64,000 nucleotides of DNA from Bacillota bacterium (GTDB lineage: Bacteria; Bacillota; Clostridia; Acetivibrionales; DSM-1351), in contig JAEVZU010000179.1 in the NCBI GenBank assembly GCA_023392075.1, positions 1-64,000 of the forward strand. Direction: 5' to 3'. The notes below the pieces were generated by a model, which had not been told where the DNA came from, did no database searches, and was given only the letters and a program-made list of their open reading frames with translations. Each line of letters begins with the position of its first letter. Positions within the stretch are counted from its first letter, which is position 1. The translations under genes and the position numbers were made by a program. Positions 1-8,307 of the stretch are shown here, in pieces.

Positions 1-40
1 AAATACATCCGACAAGTATCTTGCTGATCTTACCTGACAT
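1..40 (-). CDS. Start of a riboswitch-controlled gene, cut by the window edge
   Basis: Only the first 13 codons are inside the window, reading MSGKISKILVGCI. The ATG is at 40-38, with an AGGAGG ribosome binding site (complement of 44-52) a few bases upstream. The lysine residues followed by a hydrophobic run would fit the start of a signal peptide or membrane segment, but that is inference from very little sequence. It lies directly downstream of a c-di-AMP riboswitch; in clostridia such genes are often cell-wall hydrolases or potassium/osmolyte transporters. The product cannot be named from here. Confidence 0.7.
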   Translation of the reverse strand, partial: MSGKISKILVGCI

Positions 41-52
41 TGGCTCCTCCTA

Positions 53-169
53 TAATTCGCTTCCGAAGTTAGCTGCCGGGCTCGGGCAATAGGACCTCCC
101 TACCATTTGCATGGACTCACCCCAAAATTTTGGTTCCTCCGTACCTCTCTCGAGGATTCAGCTTTAATT
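53..169 (-). promoter_or_regulatory. c-di-AMP riboswitch (ydaO/yuaA class)
   Basis: Read on the minus strand, the leader has the conserved blocks of the ydaO/yuaA aptamer in order: GCTGAATCCT, TACGGAGGAACC, TTTTGGGGTGAGTCC, a short variable hairpin, CCCGAGCCCGGCAGCTAAC and TTCGGAAGC. The ends (AATTAAAGC near 169-161 and GCGAATTA near 60-53) can pair as P1. The ATG of the downstream gene follows 13 bases after P1. In the known class c-di-AMP binding usually turns expression off. No separate terminator hairpin is obvious between the aptamer and the ATG; the AGGAGG lies just beyond P1, so control could be at initiation. Confidence 0.9.
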
Positions 170-237
170 GACAAATAAAATCCGGTTAACTAAATATGTT
201 ATAATTTAGTTACATTTCATTTATTTGTTCCTTGAAC

Positions 238-266
238 ATTATATTCAATTTGTAACAGTTTGTCAA
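238..266 (-). promoter_or_regulatory. Sigma-A promoter of the riboswitch gene
   Basis: On the minus strand there is a perfect TTGACA (266-261), a 17-bp spacer and a perfect TATAAT (243-238). Transcription would start near 231 and give a leader of about 190 nt containing the c-di-AMP aptamer. A small inverted repeat, AACTAAAT...ATTTAGTT (about 187-213), lies between the start and the aptamer. Confidence 0.8.
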
Positions 267-321
267 ACTTTTTGAAATAAAACAGCAATTTTTTAGTAAT
301 ATTTTTGTAATATCTTTCACA

Positions 322-837
322 TTATAGTAATTTACACATAATATGAACATTTTCATTAAAATTTATATCATCCTTGTTTGATATCTCATTACAATCATTG
401 AATCCGCACTTTGTCCAAAAATTTATACCTGACATATTGCTTTTATATACCGAGAGGTATATTTTTTTAGTAAGGCAGACACGCTTTAAATAATCCTGGA
501 GCAAACCAACTACCCTTATACCGTACCCCTTGCGCTGATAAGGTGTGTCTATGATCATAGAGTTTATCCACACCACATTGTCCCTGTTCATAGTTAATCC
601 TTTTATCAGTCCGATGGTTTCTCCGGAATTAAAACGTATATCCAAAAAGAAAATATTGTCTCTTTGGATAAACTGAGAAATATTATATGCAAATTGATTA
701 TATTCTATAGACTGAAAAAAACCGGTAGCATATTTAAAGTCGTCTGAGTTCCTGTAAATTGAATATATCTTCTGTATACTTGTTTTATCAATATTCGTTA
801 TATTGAAAAAATCATCCTTAATATGAATATTCAGCAT
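322..837 (-). CDS. GNAT-family N-acetyltransferase
   Basis: Small acyl-CoA-dependent acetyltransferase of about 171 residues; the substrate is unknown. The acetyl-CoA pyrophosphate-binding loop is visible as YQRKGYGIRVV, preceded by a beta strand (WINSMII) and followed by the usual helix and by the late NFWTKCGF motif near the C terminus. The ATG at 837 is chosen because AGGTGA lies 5 bases upstream. The frame stays open to an ATG at 960, adding 41 residues, but that start and the ATG at 879 have poor ribosome binding sites. The gene is AT-rich and stands alone. Confidence 0.8.
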   Translation of the reverse strand: MLNIHIKDDFFNITNIDKTSIQKIYSIYRNSDDFKYATGFFQSIEYNQFAYNISQFIQRDNIFFLDIRFNSGETIGLIKGLTMNRDNVVWINSMIIDTPYQRKGYGIRVVGLLQDYLKRVCLTKKIYLSVYKSNMSGINFWTKCGFNDCNEISNKDDINFNENVHIMCKLL

Positions 838-1017
838 ATTATTCACCTGATTTACCCGATAAAATTCAAATTTTATCATAATGTAATTCTTTATAGGATT
901 ATACCAAACATTTTGAAGATAACAAAATTTAAATTTATAAACCCAGGAAATATTTGACATTCTTTTTAATATTTAATATATTTATTCTAAATTAAATTTT
1001 CAGACGGAGAAAATATT

Positions 1018-1254
1018 ATGTGTGGTAATTTGGAGAGTTTTGACAAGCAATTATTTGAATGCTGCGTTATAATGGTATCCTTATTATTAAAGCAATACAA
1101 AAATAAAATGATCGATATAACTGATTTCAAATGCCATACGGCAAATAAAATCAGATATATCCACGAAAACATAGAATGCGAAACGAATATTGCGAAGAAA
1201 AAAAATATAGAAAATTTATTAAATGAGTGTAATTCAATTAATGTACACAACTAG
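1018..1254 (+). CDS. Small hypothetical protein, 78 aa
   Basis: A 78-residue cytoplasmic, charged protein with a GGAG about 9 bases before the ATG. It has four cysteines in the first half (MCGN, ECC, KCH) and a Lys/Asn/Glu-rich C-terminal half that may be helical. No family recognised. Its last four bases overlap the end of the convergent Spo0E-like gene. The opposite strand is also open for 87 codons (987-1250), but that reading lacks a ribosome binding site. Confidence 0.5.
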   Translation: MCGNLESFDKQLFECCVIMVSLLLKQYKNKMIDITDFKCHTANKIRYIHENIECETNIAKKKNIENLLNECNSINVHN

Positions 1255-1406
1255 TCCCGTTTGTAAAATTTAAGAATAAGACTGTCTATTCGTTTGCTGA
1301 TTCTGAGAATGTCATGCTTTGCCCAAGGCTCATTTTCCAAGAGATCATAAAGTTCCTCTTTCAGACATTCTACTTCTTTGTTAAGCATAAAGTATTTGTT
1401 TTCCAT
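1251..1406 (-). CDS. Spo0E-like sporulation regulatory protein, 51 aa
   Basis: A 51-residue protein starting MENKYFMLNKEVECL with a GGGGA element just before the ATG at 1406. Its C-terminal half contains ISKRIDSLILKFYK, which matches the Spo0E-family signature (Ser-x-x-[Leu/Ile]-Asp-x-Leu-Ile, then aromatic). Family members are short two-helix aspartyl-phosphate phosphatases that dephosphorylate Spo0A~P and delay sporulation. Family assignment rests on the motif and length; activity on Spo0A is inferred. It converges on the 1018-1254 gene. Confidence 0.75.
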   Translation of the reverse strand: MENKYFMLNKEVECLKEELYDLLENEPWAKHDILRISKRIDSLILKFYKRD

Positions 1407-1524
1407 AATTATCCCCATTCTTTTCTTTTGTAAGATGATCCGTTTTGCATAATATTACCATTAATTTTGTAAAAAGTAAATATAAAAAATCCATAAATGT
1501 AATATTTTTGTATATTTTTTCCTT

Positions 1525-1563
1525 ACCCTCTATTGATAATGTATAACATTGTCAATAGAGGGT
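1525..1563. repeat. 18-bp inverted repeat upstream of the MarR operon
   Basis: ACCCTCTATTGATAATGT (1525-1542) faces its complement at 1546-1563 across a 3-nt loop, with one T/C difference that still pairs as a wobble. There is no T-run after it, so it does not look like an intrinsic terminator. It lies about 120 bp before the marR-like start and could be an operator, a leader hairpin or a transcript-end stem. Function unproven. Confidence 0.55.
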
Positions 1564-1633
1564 AGTAGTGCATAATAAAGTATTTGAAAAAAATTTTTAA
1601 ATATACTTTACAATTTTTATAAAAAAGTTTATA

Positions 1634-1660
1634 TTGATATCAAATAGTTTGAATTTCAAA
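1634..1660. promoter_or_regulatory. Candidate MarR operator (autoregulation)
   Basis: Two neighbouring palindromes, TTGATATCAA (1634-1643) and TTTGAATTTCAAA (1648-1660), sit 22-48 bp before the MarR start. The second recurs exactly at 2163-2175, before the exporter gene. Size, AT content and position fit MarR-family operators. Inference from sequence only. Confidence 0.6.
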
Positions 1661-1682
1661 GTAAAAATATTGAGGTGCTATA

Positions 1683-2141
1683 ATGAATTCTCAAAACGGA
1701 AATGAATTATTGATTGTTGACCAACTTTTCAGGAAGCTGTTTGATAAATATTATAAGCTGGAAAGCAAGAAATTTTTTAGTAAAAGCCTTGAAGATCTGA
1801 CTGTAATTGAAATCAACACCATACTTGTTATCGGTCATGGTTCTGAAAATAAAAAGATGTCTGAAATCGCCAACACTTTGGGAGTTACCTTCGGCACCCC
1901 TACTGTTACTATTGACAGACTGATTAAAAAAGGTTACGTGATAAGGCAGCGTGATGAAGAAGACAGACGTCAGGTTTTTATATCCTTATCAGAGACTGGA
2001 GTGAGCGTATTTGAATCAATTGTTCAATTGAGGAATAAAATTGCCGAAAAAATCTTTGGTATACTTGACCCTTCAGAAAGGAAAGCATTAATTGATATTC
2101 TCTCCAATCTGAACTCTCATTTTGATAATGTTTTCAGTTAA
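1683..2141 (+). CDS. MarR-family transcriptional regulator
   Basis: A 152-residue winged-helix dimer-type repressor. The HTH and wing are seen at about residues 58-100: KMSEIANTLGVTFGTPTVTI (recognition region) followed by IDRLIKKGYVIRQRDEEDRRQVFISLSETG, the standard MarR wing with its DxRR motif. GAGGTG is 5 bases upstream of the ATG. It precedes a YhgE/Pip exporter by 106 bp in the same direction, and both genes carry the palindrome TTTGAATTTCAAA upstream, so it most likely represses itself and the exporter. The ligand is unknown. Confidence 0.9.
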   Translation: MNSQNGNELLIVDQLFRKLFDKYYKLESKKFFSKSLEDLTVIEINTILVIGHGSENKKMSEIANTLGVTFGTPTVTIDRLIKKGYVIRQRDEEDRRQVFISLSETGVSVFESIVQLRNKIAEKIFGILDPSERKALIDILSNLNSHFDNVFS

Positions 2142-2162
2142 TAAAATTTTTTGTCAAATTAC

Positions 2163-2175
2163 TTTGAATTTCAAA
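2163..2175. promoter_or_regulatory. Second copy of the MarR palindrome, before the exporter
   Basis: TTTGAATTTCAAA is identical to the copy at 1648-1660. It lies between the marR-like stop and the exporter start at 2248. Identical palindromes at both genes support a shared regulator. Confidence 0.55.
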
Positions 2176-2247
2176 TTATTTTAAATTGCAATATTATAGG
2201 AGGTGAAGTATTTTTAACTATTAACAAACAATATATGGAGGTAATTT

Positions 2248-4488
2248 ATGCAAAAGTTAAAAAAATATAAAATCATAGCTGTAATCATAGCAGTTATCAT
2301 AATTCCGCTGGTATACAGCTTCTTCTATCTTGATGCCTTCTGGGATCCATACAGCAAGCTGGATTACCTTCCCGTCGCAGTTGTAAACCAGGATTCCGGA
2401 GCAACCATAAACGGCAAGGAAAAAAACCTTGGCAAGGAAATACTGGATAAGCTGGAAAGTGATAAAAACCTTAAGTGGGTTATTACAGATGAAACCGATG
2501 CCCGGGAGGGTCTGAACAACAGAAAATATTATGCATCAATCTACATACCTGCTGATTTTTCCAAAAGCATATCAACGGCAGGTGATGCTGAAAAAATAAA
2601 AGGCGGCCTGAAATACAATGTCAATGAGAAGAGAAACTATCTGGCAAGCCAGGTGTTGAGCAGAGTTACACTTCAGTTCAAAGATGAAATCTCAAAAGAA
2701 ATATCTCAGGAAATTGTCGGCACTATTGTAGATCAAATAAAGGATCTACCGTCAAGCCTTCACGAACTTGATGCCGGACTTAAGGAACTTAACAGCGGCG
2801 CTGACACCATTTATGAAAAAACAGGAGAATTGCTGGACGGTCAAAAAAAGTTTAATACCGGCATGAAATCTTTAAATGACGGACTGCAGGATGCAGCAAA
2901 TGGAGCCTCCCAATTATCCGCAGGCGCCGGAAAACTTAATGCAGGAGCGCTACAGTTCTATCAAACACTGTCAGGTGGTACCGAAAAAGTATCCCAGCTT
3001 GCAAATGGAGCTTCACAGGTAGCTTCGGGTTTATCTTCCGTCAGTGATAACCTTTCAAAAATCAATTCCGGAACTGGTGAGCTCTCCCGGTCAACTGAAA
3101 AGCTCAGTCAGGGTATGACTTCCTATAATAATAACATGCAGGTTTTCACTGCAGGGCTTAATTCATATATTGAGTCGGTAAATAAGGCCGCTGATGCCCA
3201 GACTGATATGGCTGTATTGATTGCTCAATATACAAAGGCACATCCGGAAGCACTGAAGGACCAGAACATTCAAACGCTACTTAAAACCCTTCAAGCATCC
3301 CAGTCGGTTCCCGAGCAGGTAAAAAAGGCCGGAGAGACCCTGAACACTTCCGGAAAAGCCCTGGCGTCCGGAGCCTCACAGATGACTCAGGGAACTGCCG
3401 ATTTAAATACAGGAATAAATACTGTTTCCATCAACCTGAATCTTGTTGCTTCGGGAACCGACAAAATCAATACTACCTACGGTCAGATTAACAATGGTAT
3501 AAACAATATTGCAGACAGTATAAAAACCGCCTCGGAAAAATCAAAGGCGCTTTATGAAGGAACCATACAGTTAAAAGCAGGTTCAAGCGGACTGGCTGCC
3601 GGCATTTTAAAGGCAGCGGAAGGCAGCGGTCAGCTGAACGGCAGCACTGAAAAACTATACGATGGAGAAAAAAAGCTTTACGACGGAATGAAAGAATTGA
3701 GTTCAGGCATATCAAAAGCCGGCCGGGGAGTCTCCGATTCCCTTCTTGATGCCGACAGCCGGCTCAACGGTACAGACGGCTTAAAGGAATACATTTCAGA
3801 ACCCGTAGAATTAAACGAGCAGAGAATAAACAGTATTCCGGATTACGGAACGGCTTTTACCCCCTACTTTGTTTCACTTTCGCTGTGGGTCGGAGCATTA
3901 ATGATGTTCTTTGCCATATATCTTGACCCTGAAGTTAAATTCCGCAGGGTGAGCACAAACTCAAAGGGGTTCCTCCGTTTTGCCGGCTACACACTGATTG
4001 GAACGGCACAGGCATTGGTTCTTGATATTGCAATATTAAACGGCCTGCATCTGCAGGTTAAAAATACAGGGCTTTTTATTCTTGTCAGCATAATAATCGC
4101 TTTGGCCTTTACTTCCATAATGAGATTTTTACTGGTTCAGCTCAGAGATGTAGGAAAATTTATAGCAATTCTGCTTTTAATCCTGCAATTGACATCCTGC
4201 GGAGGAACCTTCCCTATGGAACTTGTTCCGGATTTCTTCAATACTATTAATCCGTGCATGCCTATGACCTATTCTGTAAATGCATTAAAAGAGGTAATCT
4301 CAGGTATTGACTATGGGTACCTTGCTCAAAACCTGGTTGTCCTCGGCGGCATCGCATTGGTTTTCCTGGTATTGAACCTGGTGGTTTCAAAATTGAGACT
4401 TGGAAAGGTCCTGGCCGATACCAAGGAATTTGACAGTACGGACTGCTCGGACAGAGATATACCTGATAACTCATGTGCTGAAGTGTGA
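2248..4488 (+). CDS. YhgE/Pip-domain membrane protein (ABC2-type exporter fold)
   Basis: A 746-residue membrane protein. It has one N-terminal membrane segment (about residues 8-28), then the YhgE/Pip N-terminal region (DAFWDPYSKLDYLPVAVVN), then a long extracellular helical stretch (about 170-500) made of repeated Gly-Ala-Ser-rich motifs such as NGASQLSAGAGKLNAGA. The C terminus (about 540-725) holds five to six membrane segments like ABC-2 permeases. Relatives include the phage infection protein Pip and proteins near type VII secretion loci; the substrate is not established. GGAGG lies before the ATG. The MarR regulator just upstream suggests induction by a toxic or lipophilic compound (inference). 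Confidence 0.85.
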   Translation: MQKLKKYKIIAVIIAVIIIPLVYSFFYLDAFWDPYSKLDYLPVAVVNQDSGATINGKEKNLGKEILDKLESDKNLKWVITDETDAREGLNNRKYYASIYIPADFSKSISTAGDAEKIKGGLKYNVNEKRNYLASQVLSRVTLQFKDEISKEISQEIVGTIVDQIKDLPSSLHELDAGLKELNSGADTIYEKTGELLDGQKKFNTGMKSLNDGLQDAANGASQLSAGAGKLNAGALQFYQTLSGGTEKVSQLANGASQVASGLSSVSDNLSKINSGTGELSRSTEKLSQGMTSYNNNMQVFTAGLNSYIESVNKAADAQTDMAVLIAQYTKAHPEALKDQNIQTLLKTLQASQSVPEQVKKAGETLNTSGKALASGASQMTQGTADLNTGINTVSINLNLVASGTDKINTTYGQINNGINNIADSIKTASEKSKALYEGTIQLKAGSSGLAAGILKAAEGSGQLNGSTEKLYDGEKKLYDGMKELSSGISKAGRGVSDSLLDADSRLNGTDGLKEYISEPVELNEQRINSIPDYGTAFTPYFVSLSLWVGALMMFFAIYLDPEVKFRRVSTNSKGFLRFAGYTLIGTAQALVLDIAILNGLHLQVKNTGLFILVSIIIALAFTSIMRFLLVQLRDVGKFIAILLLILQLTSCGGTFPMELVPDFFNTINPCMPMTYSVNALKEVISGIDYGYLAQNLVVLGGIALVFLVLNLVVSKLRLGKVLADTKEFDSTDCSDRDIPDNSCAEV

Positions 4489-4500
4489 AGTCTTTTTCCC

Positions 4501-4550
4501 AAAAAGCAAGAGTCCTCCTTTTATGAGAGAACTCTTGTTTTTTGCTTTTT
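4501..4550. terminator. Terminator between convergent genes
   Basis: CAAGAGT (4507-4513) pairs with ACTCTTG (4531-4537); the outer AAAAAGCAA and TTGCTTTTT can pair as an alternative. T-runs flank the stem on both strands, so it can serve the exporter (plus) and the DUF4234 gene (minus). Confidence 0.65.
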
Positions 4551-4569
4551 GTTGCTTTGATTTTTTTTA

Positions 4570-4971
4570 TTAAGCGTTAGCTCCTGTAACAACTCTGTTG
4601 TTATATATAAGAACTAAACTGTTGTAGTTCTTTATAAATTTTGCAAGTGCAATCAACGGTCCCAGACCGATCAGGAATGCACCAAGGATTATCCACAGCA
4701 GATATGACGAACCCTTCTCCTTTACAGCTACTCCCTTTGCCATTCCGGTATCGTATAATTTCTGCCCCTGCTGATAATACCATATCAACGGATATATACC
4801 TCCTGTGAACATGTAAAGTACAAGTGCCAAGCCCGGGCTTGTTTCCGCACTTTCGGCTGCTGTTAATGTATTGATGTCTTTAGTCATCTTAAAGACAAAC
4901 ACCAATCCATATATTCCGAAAGTTATAATGCAAAGCCCGATGTAACCCCAAAAAGAACGTTGCTTTAACAT
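4570..4971 (-). CDS. DUF4234 membrane protein
   Basis: A 133-residue integral membrane protein of the DUF4234 family, recognised by its start (RSFWGYIGLCIITFGIYGLV), the central GGIYPLIWYYQQG motif and three to four hydrophobic segments. Function of the family is not known. GGAGG lies 7 bases before the ATG. It is transcribed alone, convergent with the exporter and divergent from the pyrophosphatase gene. Confidence 0.8.
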   Translation of the reverse strand: MLKQRSFWGYIGLCIITFGIYGLVFVFKMTKDINTLTAAESAETSPGLALVLYMFTGGIYPLIWYYQQGQKLYDTGMAKGVAVKEKGSSYLLWIILGAFLIGLGPLIALAKFIKNYNSLVLIYNNRVVTGANA

Positions 4972-5314
4972 AATAAAACCTCCATAAAAATTTTTATATA
5001 GTTATAATTGCTATAACCCAATGACAAATATCGATCTAATTTTACATTTTCTGCAGGCATTACTTTGAAATTATATTTTAAGACGAATATTGGAGTCAAT
5101 AGGAATATGTATTCAAATAAGTACCTATCGGTACTATATCTCTTTCAAAAATTATTTTTTTATACGTGTAAAAATTAAAGGATATTCTATAAATTTAGAG
5201 AATGTATAATATGGGACAATTTTTGATATTATAACAAGCCATTATCACCGATCAATAATTTTTTTTATAAATAAATGAAATATAATAAATAAATTATGAA
5301 AGGGTGTGTGTTTA
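4972..5314. other. Intergenic region between DUF4234 and pyrophosphatase genes
   Basis: AT-rich divergent promoter region. It contains a 16-bp palindrome, AGTACC-tatc-GGTACT (5120-5135), and an imperfect ATTCT...AGAAT repeat near 5185-5205. No clear open frame or known riboswitch was seen. Promoters of both flanking genes must lie here but I cannot place them firmly. Confidence 0.5.
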
Positions 5315-7588
5315 ATGTCTGGTCTAAGTAATGCAACAAGCTTTGAAACTTTTGGAATCTGGTGTGTATTGTTGATTGCCGTTCTGGGATTGGGTTATGC
5401 ACTGATGCTTCGCCGTCAGGTTTTAAAGTATGACAAGGGTACCGAAAAAATGCAGGAAGTGTGGGGCTCCATCAAAGGCGGTGCCGATGCCTATCTTCGC
5501 CGGCAGTTAAAATCAATCGTTCCTCTCATTGCAGTACTTACTGTTCTTCTGTTCTTTTCAGTCTACATTGTTCCTCCCAGTGATGAGGCAACAAAAAGGT
5601 TTTCAAATTTAAGTTCCGATCAAGTTAAAATTATAATCGGCTTTGCAAGAGCTATCGCTTTTATTATGGGTGCGACCTTCTCGTTACTTGTGGGCCAATT
5701 CGGTATGAGAATGGCTGTGGAAGGCAATGTTCGTGTTGCCTCTGCTTCCAGAAGAAGTTTCGGAGAAGCCTTAAAAATAGCTTATAGAACCGGTACAATT
5801 ACAGGAATGCTCACAGACGGTCTGGGCTTACTTGGCGGAACACTGATTTTCATCATTCTTGGAATAGCTGCTCCTGATGCACTGCTGGGCTTTGGTTTCG
5901 GAGGAACACTGCTGGCATTGTTTATGAGAGTCGGCGGCGGTATTTATACAAAAGCAGCCGATGTGGGTGCTGACCTGGTCGGTAAAGTGGAAGCCGGAAT
6001 TCCTGAGGATGACCCGAGAAATGCCGCGGTTATAGCTGATCTGGTCGGTGACAATGTAGGTGACTGTGCCGGAATGGCAGCAGATATTTTCGAGTCCTAC
6101 GAAGTTACTATCGTATCAGGTTTGATTTTAGGACTTTCCTTATACTCGGTTACAGGAGAACTCAAATGGATAATCTTCCCTCTGCTGGTCAGAGGAATCG
6201 GAGTACTTTCTTCAATAATAGGAACTTATCTTGTAAAAGGTTCTAAAAAGGGTGATGCCCTTAATTCCATAAACAAAGGTTTTTATACCTCCGCAGCAAT
6301 AAGTCTGGCCGCCTTTGCCTTGCTGGCTGCCTTCTATATGAATGAATGGCGGGCCTTCCTTTGCGTCGGTGTGGGTATTTTGCTGGCTGTGGCACTGGAT
6401 GAGGTTACGAAGCATTTTACAGATACATCCCACAGACCTGTCAAGGAAATAGCAGGTGCTTCAAAAACCGGTTCGGCTACGCTTATCCTCCGCGGACTTG
6501 CAGAAGGTTTTGAAAGCGCGGTTTGGCAGACAATTGTAATTGCAGTTACCATATTGAGCTCAATTCTTATTTTCTGGGGGCAGGATGTTCATTATGTATT
6601 GTATGGAGTTGCAATGACAGGTATAGGCATGCTCACCCTTACCGGAAACAATGTAGCTATGGACTCCTTCGGTCCTATTGCCGATAATGCAAATGGTATC
6701 GGTGAACTTGCAGGACTGGACAAGGATGCAAGAAAGGTTATGGATAGCCTTGACGCTACCGGTAATACAACAAAGGCTATTACCAAAGGTGTTGCAATCG
6801 GCTCGGCAGTTATTGCCGCCGTTTCACTGTTCGGTTCCTTCCTTACCGATGTCTCAAAGATCCAGGTCGGTATGGGTGTTGAAAATACTATTTTTGATAC
6901 AGGTATAAGAGTATCCAGTCCGACTGTTTTCATCGGTATGCTGATTGGTGCCTGTATCCCGTGGCTCTTCTCCTCCCTCATAATCAATTCGGTTACAAGG
7001 GCAGCCTCGCTCATAGTCAATGAGGTCAGACGGCAGTTTAAGATTCCAGGACTGCTCCAGGGCAAGGTAAAACCTGATTATCAAAAGGCTGTTGATATAT
7101 GTACCGTTGCAGCTCAAAGAGAATTGCTGGGGCTGGCTATTATCGCGGTGGTATCTCCATTATTAGTAGGTATCCTTCTTGGTGTTGAAGCTTTGGGAGG
7201 TTTCCTTGCAGGTGTAATTATTTCAGGCCAGCTGCTTGCAGTCTTCATGGCCAACTCCGGTGGAGCATGGGACAATGCAAAGAAAACCATAGAAGACGGT
7301 GCTCACGGCGGAAAGGGTTCCGAGTGTCATAAAGCCGCCGTAGTCGGAGATACCGTAGGCGATCCTTTGAAGGATACCGCAGGTCCGGCACTTAATCCCA
7401 TGATCAAGGTTATCAACCTTGTTTCCCTATTAGCTGCACCTGTACTTATACAGTACAAAAATACTGATCCGGGTATGCTGGCTGCACTGGGAGTCTGTGC
7501 CATATTGATAGTAGGCGCAATCGTTTATTCGAAAAAAGGCGGTTTCAAGAAAACAAAAGCTGCCGACAGCGAAAACATGGCCGCTTAA
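5315..7588 (+). CDS. hppA: Membrane-bound proton-translocating pyrophosphatase (K+-independent type)
   Basis: Hydrolyses pyrophosphate and pumps ions outward across the membrane. The 757-residue, ~16-segment protein has the full active site: DVGADLVGKVE (about 214-224), the DNxGDxxG stretch (about 243-260) and the C-terminal DNAKK...GDTVGDPLKDT region (about 652-680). The motif GNTTKAITKG (about 480-490) has Lys where K+-dependent enzymes have Ala, which marks the K+-independent, H+-pumping subtype. The start at ATG 5315 is preferred: AGGG lies about 10 bases before it, whereas the GTG at 5306 overlaps that site. Transcribed alone and closed by a terminator. In fermentative anaerobes it recovers energy from biosynthetic PPi. 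Confidence 0.95.
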   Translation: MSGLSNATSFETFGIWCVLLIAVLGLGYALMLRRQVLKYDKGTEKMQEVWGSIKGGADAYLRRQLKSIVPLIAVLTVLLFFSVYIVPPSDEATKRFSNLSSDQVKIIIGFARAIAFIMGATFSLLVGQFGMRMAVEGNVRVASASRRSFGEALKIAYRTGTITGMLTDGLGLLGGTLIFIILGIAAPDALLGFGFGGTLLALFMRVGGGIYTKAADVGADLVGKVEAGIPEDDPRNAAVIADLVGDNVGDCAGMAADIFESYEVTIVSGLILGLSLYSVTGELKWIIFPLLVRGIGVLSSIIGTYLVKGSKKGDALNSINKGFYTSAAISLAAFALLAAFYMNEWRAFLCVGVGILLAVALDEVTKHFTDTSHRPVKEIAGASKTGSATLILRGLAEGFESAVWQTIVIAVTILSSILIFWGQDVHYVLYGVAMTGIGMLTLTGNNVAMDSFGPIADNANGIGELAGLDKDARKVMDSLDATGNTTKAITKGVAIGSAVIAAVSLFGSFLTDVSKIQVGMGVENTIFDTGIRVSSPTVFIGMLIGACIPWLFSSLIINSVTRAASLIVNEVRRQFKIPGLLQGKVKPDYQKAVDICTVAAQRELLGLAIIAVVSPLLVGILLGVEALGGFLAGVIISGQLLAVFMANSGGAWDNAKKTIEDGAHGGKGSECHKAAVVGDTVGDPLKDTAGPALNPMIKVINLVSLLAAPVLIQYKNTDPGMLAALGVCAILIVGAIVYSKKGGFKKTKAADSENMAA

Positions 7589-7657
7589 CTATATAAGAAG
7601 AGCTTATGAAAGGCCAAGGCTTTTAACCGTAATTGACTTTGGTATCTGAAATTTTCT

Positions 7658-7700
7658 CAAAGGGCCAATCACTTTAATAGGTGGTAGGCTCTTTGTTCAT
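7658..7700 (+). terminator. Terminator of the pyrophosphatase gene
   Basis: CAAAGGGCC (7658-7666) pairs with GGCTCTTTG (7687-7695) with one wobble, followed by TTCATTTTT. It lies 70 bp after the hppA stop. Confidence 0.6.
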
Positions 7701-7847
7701 TTTTAAGGTATTTAGTACCTTTCAGGAAGGAACATCCTGTATTAAATTCAATTAATTATCCTAAACTAGCAATAAAAGAATCAGCAATGTTTTATCGGGC
7801 TTATCCGGCTCACGGTAAGCCGTAAATACACATTTGCAATATATTTT

Positions 7848-8060
7848 GTGAGCCAGAAAGGCAATGACGAATCTATGAGAAATAAAAGAAGAAACGACGG
7901 TTATGTTTCACAAAGAATAAACAATATTATTAACAGTATACCAAACAATCCGTTTATAGGTTTCAGTAGTACTATAAAACCTGTAGATAAAATTGATCAA
8001 AATATTGACGATTGGTATGAATCTGAGTTTACTACCAATGAAAATCCCTATAAACCATGA
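7848..8060 (+). CDS. Small hypothetical protein (61-70 aa)
   Basis: A short, Asn/Asp-rich hydrophilic frame with a GTG start at 7848 or an ATG at 7875. The internal ATG gives MRNKRRNDGYVSQRINNIIN and a clean 61-residue protein, but no strong ribosome binding site precedes either start. A stable hairpin follows 20 bases after the stop, which argues that a transcript ends here. No family recognised; it could be a spore-associated or regulatory small protein, but nothing shows this. Confidence 0.4.
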   Translation: MSQKGNDESMRNKRRNDGYVSQRINNIINSIPNNPFIGFSSTIKPVDKIDQNIDDWYESEFTTNENPYKP

Positions 8061-8080
8061 AAACTGTTAGAGTTATAGCC

Positions 8081-8131
8081 GGACTGCAGCAGGAAGTATA
8101 TCAACAATTCCTTCTACTGCAGCCCTGTTTG
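8081..8131 (+). terminator. Hairpin after the small gene
   Basis: GGACTGCAGCAGGAAG (8081-8096) and CCTTCTACTGCAGCCC (8110-8125) pair with a few wobbles or mismatches, followed by TGTTTGTTTG. The T-run is interrupted, so termination strength is uncertain. Confidence 0.5.
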
Positions 8132-8307
8132 TTTGTCAAGGCAAGCGCATAAAGCATGATAATGGAATTTTTTAATATATAAAATAAGTATTTATAATGC
8201 TTTTATGGGGTAAGTAAACATATGAACATGTTTGTATTTTTTAATAAAATTAATTTACACACTACTTCTTATAGACCCTGCTACAGCGGGGACACCACTT
8301 TTGATAT

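Noticed and set aside
987..1250. 87-codon minus-strand frame opposite the small 78-aa gene
   Set aside because: No ribosome binding site and a low-complexity Phe/Ser/Ile composition; the plus frame and the Spo0E-like gene explain the DNA better.
6592..7065. 157-codon antisense frame inside the pyrophosphatase gene
   Set aside because: Mirror frame of a highly conserved enzyme with codon bias; no start signal.
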